Origin: Arenibacter echinorum
GTDB lineage: Bacteria; Bacteroidota; Bacteroidia; Flavobacteriales; Flavobacteriaceae
Direction of reading: 5' to 3'
Length of the DNA: 64,000 bases
Assembly (NCBI RefSeq): GCF_003259375.1
Contig: NZ_QLLN01000004.1
Location: 1-64,000 of the forward strand
Of the stretch, positions 56,001 through 64,000 are shown piece after piece. The position numbers and the translations under genes were made by a program. The notes below the pieces were generated by a model that had not been told where the DNA came from, did no database searches, and saw only the letters and a list, made by a program, of their open reading frames with translations. Position 1 is the stretch's first letter, and each line of letters starts with the position of its first letter.

Positions 56001-56167
56001 AGAAAATCCCTTCTGTTGGTCGAAGATGCCGCCAATGTTTCTTTATCACCCAAGAAATCATCTACAGGAATCTCTTGAACAAATTCATTTTGTCTTAGCG
56101 TCTCAACAATGGAATCGTTGGGGTTTAATTCCGCCTCGCTTTTCCAGTATTTTTTGTTTGATGACAT
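53048..56167 (-). CDS. actB: Alternative complex III subunit ActB (Fe-S molybdopterin-oxidoreductase-like)
   Basis: This 1039-residue periplasmic subunit has a twin-Arg export segment (NRRDFLKYVGFSTAAASLAAC, about 53-72) with a lipobox-like Cys. A molybdopterin-oxidoreductase-like domain without a visible cofactor motif follows. The C-terminal ferredoxin-like domain has the cluster motifs CTGCGACVIACHAEN, CQHCNHAPCETVCPV, CVGTRYCANNCPYK and a CSMC/CSAAC set. A low-complexity Ala/Val/Glu linker (about 529-560) joins the halves. It lies between ActA (35 bp upstream) and ActC. Confidence 0.94.
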   Translation of the reverse strand: MSSNKKYWKSEAELNPNDSIVETLRQNEFVQEIPVDDFLGDKETLAASSTNRRDFLKYVGFSTAAASLAACEGPVIKSIPYVVKPDNIIPGVANFYATTIANGFDFASILVKTREGRPIKIENNTDAKIGGSANARVQASVLSLYDSTRLQGPTFNGEPIAWSDLDAAVKSKLGSLKDSTKKIAILSQTYASPSTSRLIAEFKEVYGNVDHVTYDAISEDAALSAFEAKYGERALADYNFENAEIIVSFGADFLGDWQGGGYDSGYSKGRIPVNGKMSKHVQFEANMSLTGANADKRVPLTPSEQKVALAYFYGKLNGTAGSGNLPESAKAALDAVAAQVLKNKSNAVVVTGIEDVNAQAVVLAINEMLGSKAFDAAAPKYVRQGNVKAINALLADMKSGKVGALFMDGVNPAYSLPNAVDFVEGIKNVDLTVAFSTNINETTELVQYVGASNHYLESWGDAQLKKGHFSLMQPTIKELFDTRQIQTAMLKWLDSDKTYYDYIKETWNAGILAGSDWSQALHDGVFVAVPVAEEAVTVAAAPVVAEEAEMTAEVPLASAIRSLSGATAEGMELTLYSKVGMGDGQQASNPWLQEFPDPITRVSWDNYVTVSKVDAEKLALVNENVADGGLNGSYVKLTVDGVAIDGVPVIVQPGQAPGTLGLSFGYGKTVGMKSEMQTGVNAYALYKDFSNVQSVSIEKSAGMHEFACVQLHKTLMGRGDIIKETTLEIFNTKDAKEWNVVPVVSLDHQEVPATTVDLWDSFDRSIGHHFNLSIDLNACTGCGACVIACHAENNVPVVGKAEVRKSRDMHWLRIDRYYSSEDTFAQDDTKKEEFDGLFGDKGSLGGFGEMEDPSANPQVAFQPVMCQHCNHAPCETVCPVAATSHGRQGQNHMAYNRCVGTRYCANNCPYKVRRFNWFLYNENDEFDYHMNNDLGKMVINPDVTVRSRGVMEKCSMCIQKTQKTILDAKRDGRVVKDGEFQTACSAACSNGAMKFGDVNDAESEIVKLKESNRMYHLLESVGTKPNVFYHVKVRNTNEA

Positions 56168-56202
56168 ATTATATATCTGAAATTATCTTCTAGTTAGTTT
56201 GA

Positions 56203-57531
56203 TTAATAGTGACACTTACCACATTCCAATCCACCCATCTGAGCGGCCGTAAGTTTGTCTACCCCATATTTTTGGGAAAGCTCAGCATGAATCTTTTCAT
56301 AATACTCATTGCCCTCCACCTTAACATTTGTTTCACGGTGACAATTTATACACCATCCCATGGTCAAAGGAGCATATTGACTCATAATTTCCATTTCCTG
56401 AACAGGACCATGACAAGTCTGGCACTCAATTCCCGCAACCGAAACGTGCTGGGAGTGATTGAAGTAAGCAAAGTCAGGTAAATTATGGATTCTCACCCAT
56501 TCTACCGGCTTGGATTCCCCAGTATATTTTTGATTTTCCTCATCCCATCCTACTGCCTTGTACAATTTTTTAATTTCACCGGTATAGAATTCATTGGTAT
56601 AACCATTTGCTAAATCTTCCTGACTTGGACCTTCTGGATTTCCTTTGTATTCATATATGGACTTATGACAATTCATACACACATTTAAAGATGGTATTCC
56701 AGAAGTTTTGGAAACCCTGGCAGAAGAGTGACAATATTTACATTCTATTGCATTATCTCCAGCGTGAATTTTATGGGAATAGTGAATAGGCTGAATAGGG
56801 GCATATCCCTGATCAACGCCAACCTGCATCAGCCAACCATATGCAAAATAGGCAGCGCTCAACAAAAGAAAAATAGAAAACACTAGAACCAAAAATTGAT
56901 TTTGGGCGAAAGCTTTCCAAATTGGCAACCTTTTCTCCGCCAATTCCTTTTCCAAAACCACTCCGTTAGCCTCCGCAATACGTCTTAAGGTTTTGTTCAC
57001 CAAAACCAACATCATCACCAATAGGGCAAAAACCAAGGCCAGCGCACCCAATATAATCTCATTGGAGATACCAGAGGAACCTCCACCACCTTGGGCACCA
57101 TCGGCAACTGCAACAGGAGCCACAGCTACTACGGGAGGAGCATCGGTGTAGGCCAAGATATCATCAATATCCTGATTGGACAACAACGGGAAAGGTGTCA
57201 TTGCCGCCTGGTTATACTCATTGTAAATTTTCAAGGCATCTGCATCCCCGGCTTTGATCATTGCAGGACTGTTCTTTACCCACTGATAAAGCCACTCCTT
57301 ATCATACTTTTCAGAGACCCCTGCCAAGGCCGGACCGGTCATCTTTTTGTTCAAAGCATGACACGCGGCACAATTCTGGTTAAACAACTGTTTACCCTTA
57401 GCAGCATCACCTTCACCCGAAGGGGTCGCTGCAGATTCTTGAGCAAGAAGGGAATTTGAAAGCAGTAATACTACTACCAGACTGACACCTAAAACTTTAG
57501 AAATTAGATTGCGGTATGGAACCTTTTTCAT
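56203..57531 (-). CDS. actA: Alternative complex III subunit ActA with six c-heme sites
   Basis: This 442-residue multiheme protein starts with a signal peptide (about 10-30). A class I monoheme domain (CAACH, 54-58) follows, then helices at about 159-179 and 212-232, and a pentaheme domain with CKYCH (264), CMNCH (285), CQTCH (370), CINCH (394) and CGKCH (437). It carries electrons from the Fe-S chain of ActB to the cytochrome partners. It is the first gene of the operon, with a -7 box upstream at 57615. Confidence 0.95.
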   Translation of the reverse strand: MKKVPYRNLISKVLGVSLVVVLLLSNSLLAQESAATPSGEGDAAKGKQLFNQNCAACHALNKKMTGPALAGVSEKYDKEWLYQWVKNSPAMIKAGDADALKIYNEYNQAAMTPFPLLSNQDIDDILAYTDAPPVVAVAPVAVADGAQGGGGSSGISNEIILGALALVFALLVMMLVLVNKTLRRIAEANGVVLEKELAEKRLPIWKAFAQNQFLVLVFSIFLLLSAAYFAYGWLMQVGVDQGYAPIQPIHYSHKIHAGDNAIECKYCHSSARVSKTSGIPSLNVCMNCHKSIYEYKGNPEGPSQEDLANGYTNEFYTGEIKKLYKAVGWDEENQKYTGESKPVEWVRIHNLPDFAYFNHSQHVSVAGIECQTCHGPVQEMEIMSQYAPLTMGWCINCHRETNVKVEGNEYYEKIHAELSQKYGVDKLTAAQMGGLECGKCHY

Positions 57532-57614
57532 ATTAAAAATATTTCTATCGAAAGTTTGGCATGATATTTATACATTCACAATAATAAATAGATTGACCAT
57601 GCTCAAATTGATGG

Positions 57615-57622
57615 CAAAAATA
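57615..57622 (-). promoter_or_regulatory. Putative -7 box for the ACIII-oxidase operon
   Basis: The minus strand reads TATTTTTG about 84 bp upstream of the actA ATG, so the leader would be about 75 nt. The -33 region has no TTG at good spacing. Confidence 0.45.
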
Positions 57623-57700
57623 CGCATTAGACTTTATTTTGGAAATGTTAAGGTATTGATAATTTATAATTTATACCAATTCTAAATAAAAATAAAATCT

Positions 57701-57729
57701 TTTGATTGATTCTGAATAATTTACATTTG
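57701..57729 (+). promoter_or_regulatory. Promoter of the SPOR-domain gene
   Basis: TTTG (57701-57704), a 17-nt spacer and TACATTTG (57722-57729) match the Bacteroidetes consensus apart from a short spacer. The leader to the ATG at 57761 would be about 27 nt. Confidence 0.5.
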
Positions 57730-57760
57730 TACTGTCTAAATTTCATAACATAAATACCCT

Positions 57761-58132
57761 ATGAAAACCATTTCTTTTACCCTTATTTTAGCCTGTTCCG
57801 TATTTTATTGCCACGGACAACAGGGCAATATCAACATTCAGCAAGACGAAAAGATCACAAACCTACTTGGAATCTACAAATCTGTGAATGAAAACAGCAG
57901 CCATTATAGAATTCAGGTTGGATTTGGCTCCTTTCAGGAAGCAGAAACCCTGAAGGCCAATGTAGATAAGGATTTCCCCGATTGGCCCACAAAAATAGAT
58001 TTTGAATCCCCGAGCTACAGGGTTAGGATAGGAAGATTTAAGACCCAATTGGAAGGGGAGCGAAAACTTATAGAAGTAAGACAAAAATATCCGAGTGCCA
58101 TGCTCTTAAAACCAGAAAAAGCGACCAATTAG
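57761..58132 (+). CDS. Small secreted SPOR-domain protein
   Basis: This 123-residue protein has a signal peptide (about 1-20, ending YCHGQQ) and one SPOR domain (about 46-118) with YRIQVGFGSFQEAETLKANV and YRVRIGRFKTQLEGERKL. SPOR domains bind glycan strands stripped of stem peptides, as in septal peptidoglycan. It has no membrane anchor or other domain. Its stop codon lies inside a bidirectional terminator shared with infB. The exact role is unknown. Confidence 0.85.
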   Translation: MKTISFTLILACSVFYCHGQQGNINIQQDEKITNLLGIYKSVNENSSHYRIQVGFGSFQEAETLKANVDKDFPDWPTKIDFESPSYRVRIGRFKTQLEGERKLIEVRQKYPSAMLLKPEKATN

Positions 58133-58144
58133 GTCGCTTTTTTC
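58115..58144. terminator. Bidirectional terminator between the SPOR gene and infB
   Basis: AAAAAGCGACC (58116-58126) pairs with GGTCGCTTTTT (58132-58142) across AATTA. Because both arms carry A/T runs, it can end transcription in both directions. The SPOR gene's last codons and its TAG stop are part of the stem-loop. Confidence 0.88.
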
Positions 58145-58179
58145 TTTTATAGTTTACTCTTTATATAAGGAATATCCGG

Positions 58180-60999
58180 TTATTTCAATTTCTTCTTAAC
58201 AGCCACTTCCTGGAATGCTTCCACGATATCCAACTCCTGAATATCATTATAATTTTTAACCTGCAATCCACAGTCATAACCTTTGGACACCTCTTTAACA
58301 TCGTCCTTAAACCTCTTCAGCGAAGATAACTCTCCTGTGTAGATAACCACACCGTCCCTGATCAATCTAATACTTGAATTTCTAAAGATCTTACCACTGG
58401 TCACCATACAACCTGCAATGGTACCCACTTTGGATATTTTAAAGGTTTCACGAATTTCCGCCGTTCCTGTAATCTCTTCTTTCATTTCAGGCGACAACAT
58501 GCCCTCCATAGCATCCTTAAGATCATTGATGGCATCATAAATAATAGAGTACATTCTAATATCTATTTCTTCTTTCTCGGCCACCTGTCTGGCATTGCCC
58601 ATAGGTCTCACATTAAATCCAATAATAACCGCATCAGAGGCAGAAGCCAACAATACGTCCGATTCCGTAATTGGACCAACCGCTTTATGGATAATATTAA
58701 CCTGTATTTCGTCTGTAGACAATTTCTGGAACGAATCTGTCAAGGCCTCCACGGAACCATCCACATCCCCTTTAAGAATTATGTTCAATTCTTTAAAGTC
58801 GCCCAACGCAATACGTCGTCCAATCTCATCCAAAGTAATATGTCTTTGTGTCCTAACCGATTGCTCACGCAACAATTGGGATCTCTTGGTAGCAATTTGC
58901 CTAGCTTCACGCTCATCTTCCAGAACGTTAAACTTATCCCCTGCTTGAGGGGCTCCGTCCAATCCCAATATGGATATTGGTCGTGACGGCCCTACTTCCT
59001 TAATAATATTACCACGTTCGTCCTGCATGGCCTTTACCTTACCACTACATGTTCCCGCCAATACGTAATCTCCTATTTTTAAGGTACCTGCCTGAACAAG
59101 AATTGTAGAGACATACCCCCTGCCCTTATCCAAAAAGGCTTCCACAACAGTTCCTGACGCCAATTTATTTGGATTGGCCTTTAATTCAAGAAGTTCTGCT
59201 TCCAAAAGCACTTTTTCCAACAACTCCTTAACTCCAAGACCGGTCTTTGCAGAAATATCATGGGACTGTATCTTACCACCCCAATCTTCCACCAAAAGGT
59301 TCATTTGTGCCAGACCGTCCTTAATCTTTTCAGGGTTGGCAGTAGGCTTATCAATTTTGTTGATCGCAAAAATTATAGGAACACCCGCTGCTTGCGCATG
59401 GCTTATGGCCTCCTTGGTCTGTGGCATAATATCATCATCTGCCGCAACCACAATAATAGCTATATCCGTAACTTGGGCCCCACGCGCACGCATTGCTGTA
59501 AACGCCTCGTGACCAGGAGTATCCAAGAAGGAGATCATTTGACCATTTTCTAAGGTTACCCCATAAGCACCAATGTGCTGGGTAATTCCTCCGCTCTCCC
59601 CGGCAATAACATTTTCCTTTCTAATATAATCCAACAAGGAAGTTTTACCGTGATCCACATGCCCCATAACCGTTACAATTGGAGCTCTTGGTTTCAAATC
59701 TTCTGGGGAATCCTCTTCCTCCACAATACTTTCTTCCAAGTCGGCGGTTACAAATTCTACCTCATAACCGAATTCATCGGCCACAATGGACAAAGTCTCC
59801 GCATCCAATCGTTGGTTCATGGTTACCATGATTCCAAGGGACATACACGCAGATATAATCTTAGTAGTAGGCACATCCATCATGGTAGCCACTTCACTGG
59901 CCGTAACGAATTCCGTAACCTTTAATATTTTACTTTCCAGTTCCTGTTGCTCAAGGTCCTTTTCAGTTTGTTGACGGTGCTGATCCCGCTTATCCCGTCT
60001 ATACTTGGCACCTTTTCCTTTTTTGGATTTTCCTTGAAGTTTCTCCAAGGTTTCCCTTACCTGCTTTTGTACATCTTCCTCGGTAGGCTCTACCTTGGCA
60101 TTGGACACAAAACGCTGGCCAGGGGCCCTCCTTACAACAGGACCTCTTCCTTTTGCAGCTGGCGGCCTGCTCGAAGATTCCGTACCAGGTTTGGAAACTA
60201 TACGTTTCCTTCTTTTTTTCCTATCGGCAGTATCACCAGCCTTAGGTGCTTCTTTTTTCTTCTTGGGCTTTTCAAATTTTGTGAGATCTATTTTGTCCCC
60301 CATGATTTTTGGCCCACTTAGTTTTTGATACTTGGTAGCAATAACCTCATTTTCTGCCGATGCCTCCTGTTCAGCAGGAGTCTCATCCTGCTTTTCTTCC
60401 TTCTCCGCCTTAACCTCTTTAACCTCTTCAGGTTTAACGGTTTCCGACTTAGGAGTCTCTTCAACTTTCTTGGCCTCAGGAACTTCCACTTTCTCTGGCA
60501 CTTCAACTTTTGGCTCTTCCTTGGCTACTACTTCAGGAGTCTTTTCCGCTACTTTCTCAGGAGCTTTTTCCGGAGTTTTTTCAGGAACCACCTCTTCCGA
60601 TTTAACCGGTTCGGCAGGAGCTGGTTTTTTGCTAGCGTCCAAATCTATCTTTCCAACAGTTTTTGGACCGGCAAGTTCCACTCGACCCTTGATAACATTA
60701 TCTTTCTCGGCCCTCTTTTCCCTTGCAAGCTTTTTCTCTTCCTGCTCTTGCTCCAGTTGTAATCGTATGGCTTCCTTTTCCTTCCTCTTTTCTTCACCCA
60801 CCTCTTTGGACGCAACTTTCTTGCTCATGTCCGTTTGGAACTCGTCCAATAGAACCTGATATACCTCATTGGATATTTTAGTGGTAGGCCGTGCATCTAT
60901 ATCGTGCCCTTTGGACCCGAGATAGTCTACCGCACGGTCCAATGAAATATTAAGTTCTCTTAGGACTTTATTAAGCCTTATCGTTGCATTATCCGCCAT
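58180..60999 (-). CDS. infB: Translation initiation factor IF-2
   Basis: This 939-residue GTPase brings initiator tRNA to the ribosome. The N-terminal half is long, charged and low in complexity (a Lys/Glu/Pro/Val-rich region, about 55-260, then a basic KKKRRKR-type patch). The GTPase motifs GHVDHGKT (about 445), DTPGHEAF and NKIDKP follow, and then the C-terminal domains with [10 protein letters not shown] and GPITESDV. It is the third gene of rimP-nusA-infB and is ended by the bidirectional terminator. Confidence 0.97.
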   Translation of the reverse strand: MADNATIRLNKVLRELNISLDRAVDYLGSKGHDIDARPTTKISNEVYQVLLDEFQTDMSKKVASKEVGEEKRKEKEAIRLQLEQEQEEKKLAREKRAEKDNVIKGRVELAGPKTVGKIDLDASKKPAPAEPVKSEEVVPEKTPEKAPEKVAEKTPEVVAKEEPKVEVPEKVEVPEAKKVEETPKSETVKPEEVKEVKAEKEEKQDETPAEQEASAENEVIATKYQKLSGPKIMGDKIDLTKFEKPKKKKEAPKAGDTADRKKRRKRIVSKPGTESSSRPPAAKGRGPVVRRAPGQRFVSNAKVEPTEEDVQKQVRETLEKLQGKSKKGKGAKYRRDKRDQHRQQTEKDLEQQELESKILKVTEFVTASEVATMMDVPTTKIISACMSLGIMVTMNQRLDAETLSIVADEFGYEVEFVTADLEESIVEEEDSPEDLKPRAPIVTVMGHVDHGKTSLLDYIRKENVIAGESGGITQHIGAYGVTLENGQMISFLDTPGHEAFTAMRARGAQVTDIAIIVVAADDDIMPQTKEAISHAQAAGVPIIFAINKIDKPTANPEKIKDGLAQMNLLVEDWGGKIQSHDISAKTGLGVKELLEKVLLEAELLELKANPNKLASGTVVEAFLDKGRGYVSTILVQAGTLKIGDYVLAGTCSGKVKAMQDERGNIIKEVGPSRPISILGLDGAPQAGDKFNVLEDEREARQIATKRSQLLREQSVRTQRHITLDEIGRRIALGDFKELNIILKGDVDGSVEALTDSFQKLSTDEIQVNIIHKAVGPITESDVLLASASDAVIIGFNVRPMGNARQVAEKEEIDIRMYSIIYDAINDLKDAMEGMLSPEMKEEITGTAEIRETFKISKVGTIAGCMVTSGKIFRNSSIRLIRDGVVIYTGELSSLKRFKDDVKEVSKGYDCGLQVKNYNDIQELDIVEAFQEVAVKKKLK

Positions 61000-61042
61000 A
61001 AAAAAAAATTCCTATTCTTGTAATTTACTGCTAATATATAGT

Positions 61043-62275
61043 TTAATCTTCTAATTCTTCCTTAAGAATTCGCACAACTTCCAAAATTGTTTCCTCTTCT
61101 AAATCGGTTCTTTTTACCAAATCATCCACATCTTGTTCCAAAACGCTTCTGGCGGTATCCATACCAATTTTCTTAAATTCTTCAATGATCCATGCTTCAA
61201 TTTCATCGGAGAACTCAGTAAGCTCAACATCCTCTTCCACACCTTCACGGAAAACATCGATCTCATAACCAGTTAATTGTCCTGCCAATCGAATATTGTG
61301 ACCTCCCCTACCAATAGCCTTGGAAACTTCCTCTGGCCTAAGATACACCTGGGCGGTCATTTTTTCATCATTCAATTTCACAGAAGACACCCTGGCAGGG
61401 CTCAAAGCCCTTGTAACCAATAATTGTGGGTTACTGGTCCAGTTTATTACGTCTATATTTTCATTGCCCAATTCACGGACAATTCCATGGATCCTGGATC
61501 CTTTCATTCCCACACAGGCACCTACAGGATCAATACGATCATCGTAGGAATCCACAGCCACCTTGGCCTTTTCACCTGGAATTCTCACTGCCTTCTTAAT
61601 GGTTATCAAGCCATCAAAAACTTCAGGGATTTCCTGAAAGAACAATTGCTCCAAAAACAAAGGGGAACTTCTGCTCATAATTATGGTAGGCTTGTTGCCC
61701 TTAAGCTCAACGCTTTCTATTATTCCGCGTACATTATCTCCCTTCCTAAAGAAATCTGAAGGAATCTGCTTATCCTTTGGTAAAATAATCTCATTTCCCT
61801 CATCATCCAAAAGAATAATGGCCTTATGTCTAATATGATGTACCTCAGCGGTGTAAATCTCACCTTCAAGATCCTTAAATTGCTTGTAGATCGTGGTATT
61901 ATCGTGCTCGTGAATCTTAGAAATAAGATTTTGTCTTAAGGCCAAAATAGCCCTTCTTCCAAGATCTATCAATTTTACTTCCTCTGACACATCTTCACCC
62001 ACCTCAAAATCCGGTTCAATTTTTCTGGCTGCAGAAAGGGATATCTCTTCGTTAGGATCTTCAACTTCCCCGTCTTCTACCACAACCCTGTTTCTCCAAA
62101 TCTCCAAATCCCCTTTATCCGGGTTTATAATGATATCGAAATTGTCATCGGAACCAAACTTCTTCTTTAACGCATTCCTAAAAACATCCTCCAAAATCGC
62201 CATTAGCGTTACCCTATCTATGAATTTATCATCTTTAAATTCCGAAAAAGATTCGATTAGCGCAATATTTTCCAT
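61043..62275 (-). CDS. nusA: Transcription termination/antitermination factor NusA
   Basis: This 410-residue protein binds RNA polymerase and nascent RNA. It has the N-terminal polymerase-binding domain (about 1-130), an S1 domain (about 135-200) and KH domains with VDPVGACVGMKGSRI-like (here IDPVGACVGMKGSRIHGIVREL) and VSKAIGRGGHNIRLAGQLTGYEI. It ends soon after a short acidic helical stretch. It lacks the two extra acidic repeats of E. coli NusA, as usual in Bacteroidetes. It is 13 bp downstream of rimP. Confidence 0.97.
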   Translation of the reverse strand: MENIALIESFSEFKDDKFIDRVTLMAILEDVFRNALKKKFGSDDNFDIIINPDKGDLEIWRNRVVVEDGEVEDPNEEISLSAARKIEPDFEVGEDVSEEVKLIDLGRRAILALRQNLISKIHEHDNTTIYKQFKDLEGEIYTAEVHHIRHKAIILLDDEGNEIILPKDKQIPSDFFRKGDNVRGIIESVELKGNKPTIIMSRSSPLFLEQLFFQEIPEVFDGLITIKKAVRIPGEKAKVAVDSYDDRIDPVGACVGMKGSRIHGIVRELGNENIDVINWTSNPQLLVTRALSPARVSSVKLNDEKMTAQVYLRPEEVSKAIGRGGHNIRLAGQLTGYEIDVFREGVEEDVELTEFSDEIEAWIIEEFKKIGMDTARSVLEQDVDDLVKRTDLEEETILEVVRILKEELED

Positions 62276-62288
62276 TTTTGAACTACAA

Positions 62289-62750
62289 TTAAAATTTTAA
62301 TACAACTTTAGCTTCCTTAATATCAGAAATTGCAATTTGCTGCTTTTTCTGAACCGTAATTTTCCCTTTTCCTATGGGTTTGGGTTCCCTATCTTTCCAC
62401 TCCAGGGTGATACTATCCCCTGATGCCTCTGTCAACTTGCCTTCGAATTCCCTATCCTGGGTCTTAACTTCAAGTTTTCTACCAATATTTTTTGTGTACT
62501 GCCTGGGCAACTTGATCGGAGAAGCCGCTCCCGCAGAAGCCACTTCCAAGGAAAAATCCTCTTCCTCCCGGTCCAAATTGTGTTCTATGGCCCTACTTAC
62601 ATTCATGCAATCCTGCAAGGTAACTCCATGGTCACCGTCCAAGGTTATCCTTATTTTATTATCTGCGGATATCGAAAAATCCAATAAAAAAAGTGATTGA
62701 TTCTCCTTTAACGCTTCCTCTAAAAGTGCAGTAACTTTATCCTTCAACAT
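62289..62750 (-). CDS. rimP: Ribosome maturation factor RimP
   Basis: This 153-residue protein assists 30S subunit assembly. It has the N-terminal DHGVTLQDCMNVSRAIE stretch, the EVASAGAASPIKLPRQY junction and a C-terminal SH3-like domain. It is the first gene of the conserved rimP-nusA-infB operon. A promoter and a terminator-like hairpin lie in the leader upstream. Confidence 0.95.
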   Translation of the reverse strand: MLKDKVTALLEEALKENQSLFLLDFSISADNKIRITLDGDHGVTLQDCMNVSRAIEHNLDREEEDFSLEVASAGAASPIKLPRQYTKNIGRKLEVKTQDREFEGKLTEASGDSITLEWKDREPKPIGKGKITVQKKQQIAISDIKEAKVVLKF

Positions 62751-62849
62751 ATACTTCGGTTTTATTAAACATATGCTCCCAAATCTGAAATCGACCTGCC
62801 TCAGAATATAACGTAAAGCTGTTTTCTTACCGTGCCGTTTAAATAAAGT

Positions 62850-62882
62850 ATAGTAATAAAAGAGGGGACAAAATGTCCCCTC
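62850..62882 (-). promoter_or_regulatory. Terminator-like hairpin in the rimP-nusA-infB leader
   Basis: GAGGGGACA (62862-62870) pairs perfectly with TGTCCCCTC (62874-62882) across a 3-nt loop. On the minus strand the stem is followed by TTTTATTACTAT. It lies about 25-45 nt downstream of the predicted transcription start and about 110 nt before the rimP ATG. No minus-strand gene lies upstream, so it is best read as a possible attenuator in the leader of the operon. Confidence 0.55.
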
Positions 62883-62910
62883 ATGAATACTTTATATTCT
62901 TTCAGCACCG

Positions 62911-62939
62911 CAAATATACATAATTTTTAGATTCCACAA
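62911..62939 (-). promoter_or_regulatory. Promoter of rimP-nusA-infB
   Basis: The minus strand reads TTG (62939-62937), an 18-nt spacer and TATATTTG (62918-62911). The leader to rimP would be about 155 nt. Confidence 0.55.
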
Positions 62940-63316
62940 TAATCTAAGTTATTTATTCTAAAAAGGATTCCAAAAATTACGGACACTCTACAAAGGCCAA
63001 TCCTTCTATATCACAAAAAAATAACAAAAACTAATCCCTACATTTCAAACCATGCCTTAACCCTTGTGCGCGGCATTTTTAATAGCAATGTTCATTCCCA
63101 GATGGACATTTTGCAAAAACCTTAAAATGTATAGTTAAAAATAATCCCAGATGACTATACCTTCCAAACCAGACCAAACCAACTTCACTGGTTATCTCCC
63201 TGTTTCCATTCAATTATTGAAGATTGGCTAAATTATCATCATACATTGAGTAAAATCAAGTAGTTTTTAATAAAGGTTCATCATATTTTTAGAGCTCGTA
63301 ACAAGCACATTGACCG

Positions 63317-64000
63317 ATGATTAAATTAACAGAACTGTGTGCCTTTTTAATGGCCTGCCTTATTAGTTGTAACATTCTTGCGCAAACACCTTTTGAGAAT
63401 CCAATAAAAAAACAAGAACGGCTTGGATCCCCACTAGTAGAAACCTCTCCCTTTGTTTTCGACAATAAATTATACCTGTTGGAAAACAACCAAAAGTTTT
63501 GGGATGTGCCGGGAGCAAAGCCAGGAGATTTTTTCCACGAGGACGAAGTTCGCATAAGGGACATAGAATCAGGAAAACTAATTTCGGTTCCCTTAAAAAA
63601 TCATGGTTTTGGAACTGTATTGGTCTGGAAAGGCGTTGTTTACGTTTTTGCCGGAAATTACGGAAAAGGAAAACCATGGCGTAAGATGACAGAAATAACC
63701 ATGACCAGTTCTAAAAATTTAAAGAATTGGACGAAGCCCCAAACTGTATTTAAGGCGTCAGGTGAAGAGTTCTTTTTCAATACCGCGGTCTGCAGGGGCA
63801 AGGATAAGTTTATACTACTTTACGAGACCAATGACTCCCAATGGAAACCATTTACATTCCGATATTTGGAATCAACGGATCTGATCAACTGGAAGGAGAT
63901 TCCCGATGCCATTTATGGAACTAACAAATATGTAGGTGGTCCTGCTTTATACTATGAAGGAGGTTGGTATTATACCCTCTACCTGGAGGCACTTAACAAA
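63317..64000 (+). CDS. Secreted glycoside-hydrolase-like beta-propeller protein (partial, C-terminus off the right edge)
   Basis: The frame is open from the ATG at 63317 to the window end (228 codons seen). It has a signal peptide with a possible lipobox (LISC) or cleavage after ILAQ. Short repeated beta-propeller segments follow: SPFVFDNKLYLLENNQ, VLVWKGVVYVFAGN, TSSKNLKNWTKP, RYLESTDLINWKEI and GGPALYYEGGWYYTLYLEA. This pattern is typical of five-bladed propeller glycosidases (GH43/GH32-like) and related sulfatase-locus proteins in marine Bacteroidetes. The catalytic residues cannot be assigned from this part. Confidence 0.75.
   Translation, partial: MIKLTELCAFLMACLISCNILAQTPFENPIKKQERLGSPLVETSPFVFDNKLYLLENNQKFWDVPGAKPGDFFHEDEVRIRDIESGKLISVPLKNHGFGTVLVWKGVVYVFAGNYGKGKPWRKMTEITMTSSKNLKNWTKPQTVFKASGEEFFFNTAVCRGKDKFILLYETNDSQWKPFTFRYLESTDLINWKEIPDAIYGTNKYVGGPALYYEGGWYYTLYLEALNK

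Larger units (their letters stand above)
62751..63316. other. 566-bp divergent gap upstream of rimP
   Basis: This AT-rich gap separates the leftward rimP operon from a rightward glycosidase gene. It holds the rimP promoter and hairpin described separately. From about 62945 to 63316 I see no credible gene, repeat or tRNA. A relaxed -7 box (TATTTTTA, 63284-63291) lies before the rightward gene and is not called. Confidence 0.5.

Noticed and set aside
60325-60859. Overlapping plus-strand frames rich in Phe/Leu and Ser opposite infB
   Set aside because: They reflect the low-complexity Lys/Glu/Pro codons of the IF-2 N-terminal region read on the opposite strand.
63289-63677. Minus-strand frames opposite the propeller glycosidase gene
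   Set aside because: The plus-strand frame has a signal peptide and family repeats and stays open to the edge; the antisense frames have neither.

Overview
This window looks like chromosomal DNA of a marine-type member of the Flavobacteriaceae (Bacteroidetes). The evidence is: the type IX secretion/gliding protein SprA; a PorP/SprF-family protein; an Alternative Complex III plus aa3-type oxidase cluster; LytTR/LytS signalling; dodecin; duplicated Nfu_N domains; and repeated upstream matches to the Bacteroidetes promoter pattern (TTG, about 20 nt, TAnnTTTG). No tRNA, rRNA, CRISPR array, insertion sequence or integrase was seen. The content is mostly core metabolism, with accessory DNA only at the two edges and in one 0.65-kb gap.

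Layout. 1-0.8 kb: N-terminal part of a secreted, tandem-Ig-like-repeat protein running off the left edge. 0.95-5.6 kb: fabD, a gamma-carbonic-anhydrase-like protein, and a LytR/LytS two-component pair. 5.9-11.3 kb: a VWA protein, a PorP/SprF protein, an Nfu-type Fe-S carrier, dodecin, an MscS channel and tsaB. 11.3-20.9 kb: an eight-gene tripartite exporter operon (four MacB-type permeases, two membrane-fusion proteins, one ATPase, one TolC). 20.9-26.3 kb: cytochrome oxidase assembly and subunit genes (small CXXC protein, DUF420, SCO, Cys-less thioredoxin-like protein, subunits IV, III, III and heme O synthase). 26.5-38.5 kb: TonB, VanZ, gcvH, the 2393-residue sprA, ruvA, and malic enzyme/PTA fusion maeB.

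38.5-45.7 kb: a non-coding stretch holding two decayed tandem copies of the queG 3' end and GC-rich palindromic elements, then queG, a cytochrome P450 and ruvB in one operon, a divergent acyl-CoA dehydrogenase/oxidase, and a GIN-domain protein. 45.9-57.5 kb: the main respiratory operon read leftward (ActA-B-C-D-E-F, then oxidase subunits II and I), ended by a strong terminator. 57.8-62.8 kb: a SPOR-domain protein and the rimP-nusA-infB operon. 63.3-64 kb: start of a secreted glycosidase-like beta-propeller protein cut by the right edge.

How it works together: the 21-26 kb and 46-57 kb blocks jointly specify an electron path menaquinol -> ACIII -> cytochrome c -> caa3/aa3 oxidase, with copper delivery (SCO), heme modification (CtaB) and small accessory proteins. 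No clear new system (defence, mobile or biosynthetic) is present. The least explained signals are the queG tail array, a terminator-like hairpin in the rimP-nusA-infB leader, a helix-hairpin-helix tail on ActC, and His-rich segments on ActF and oxidase subunit I.
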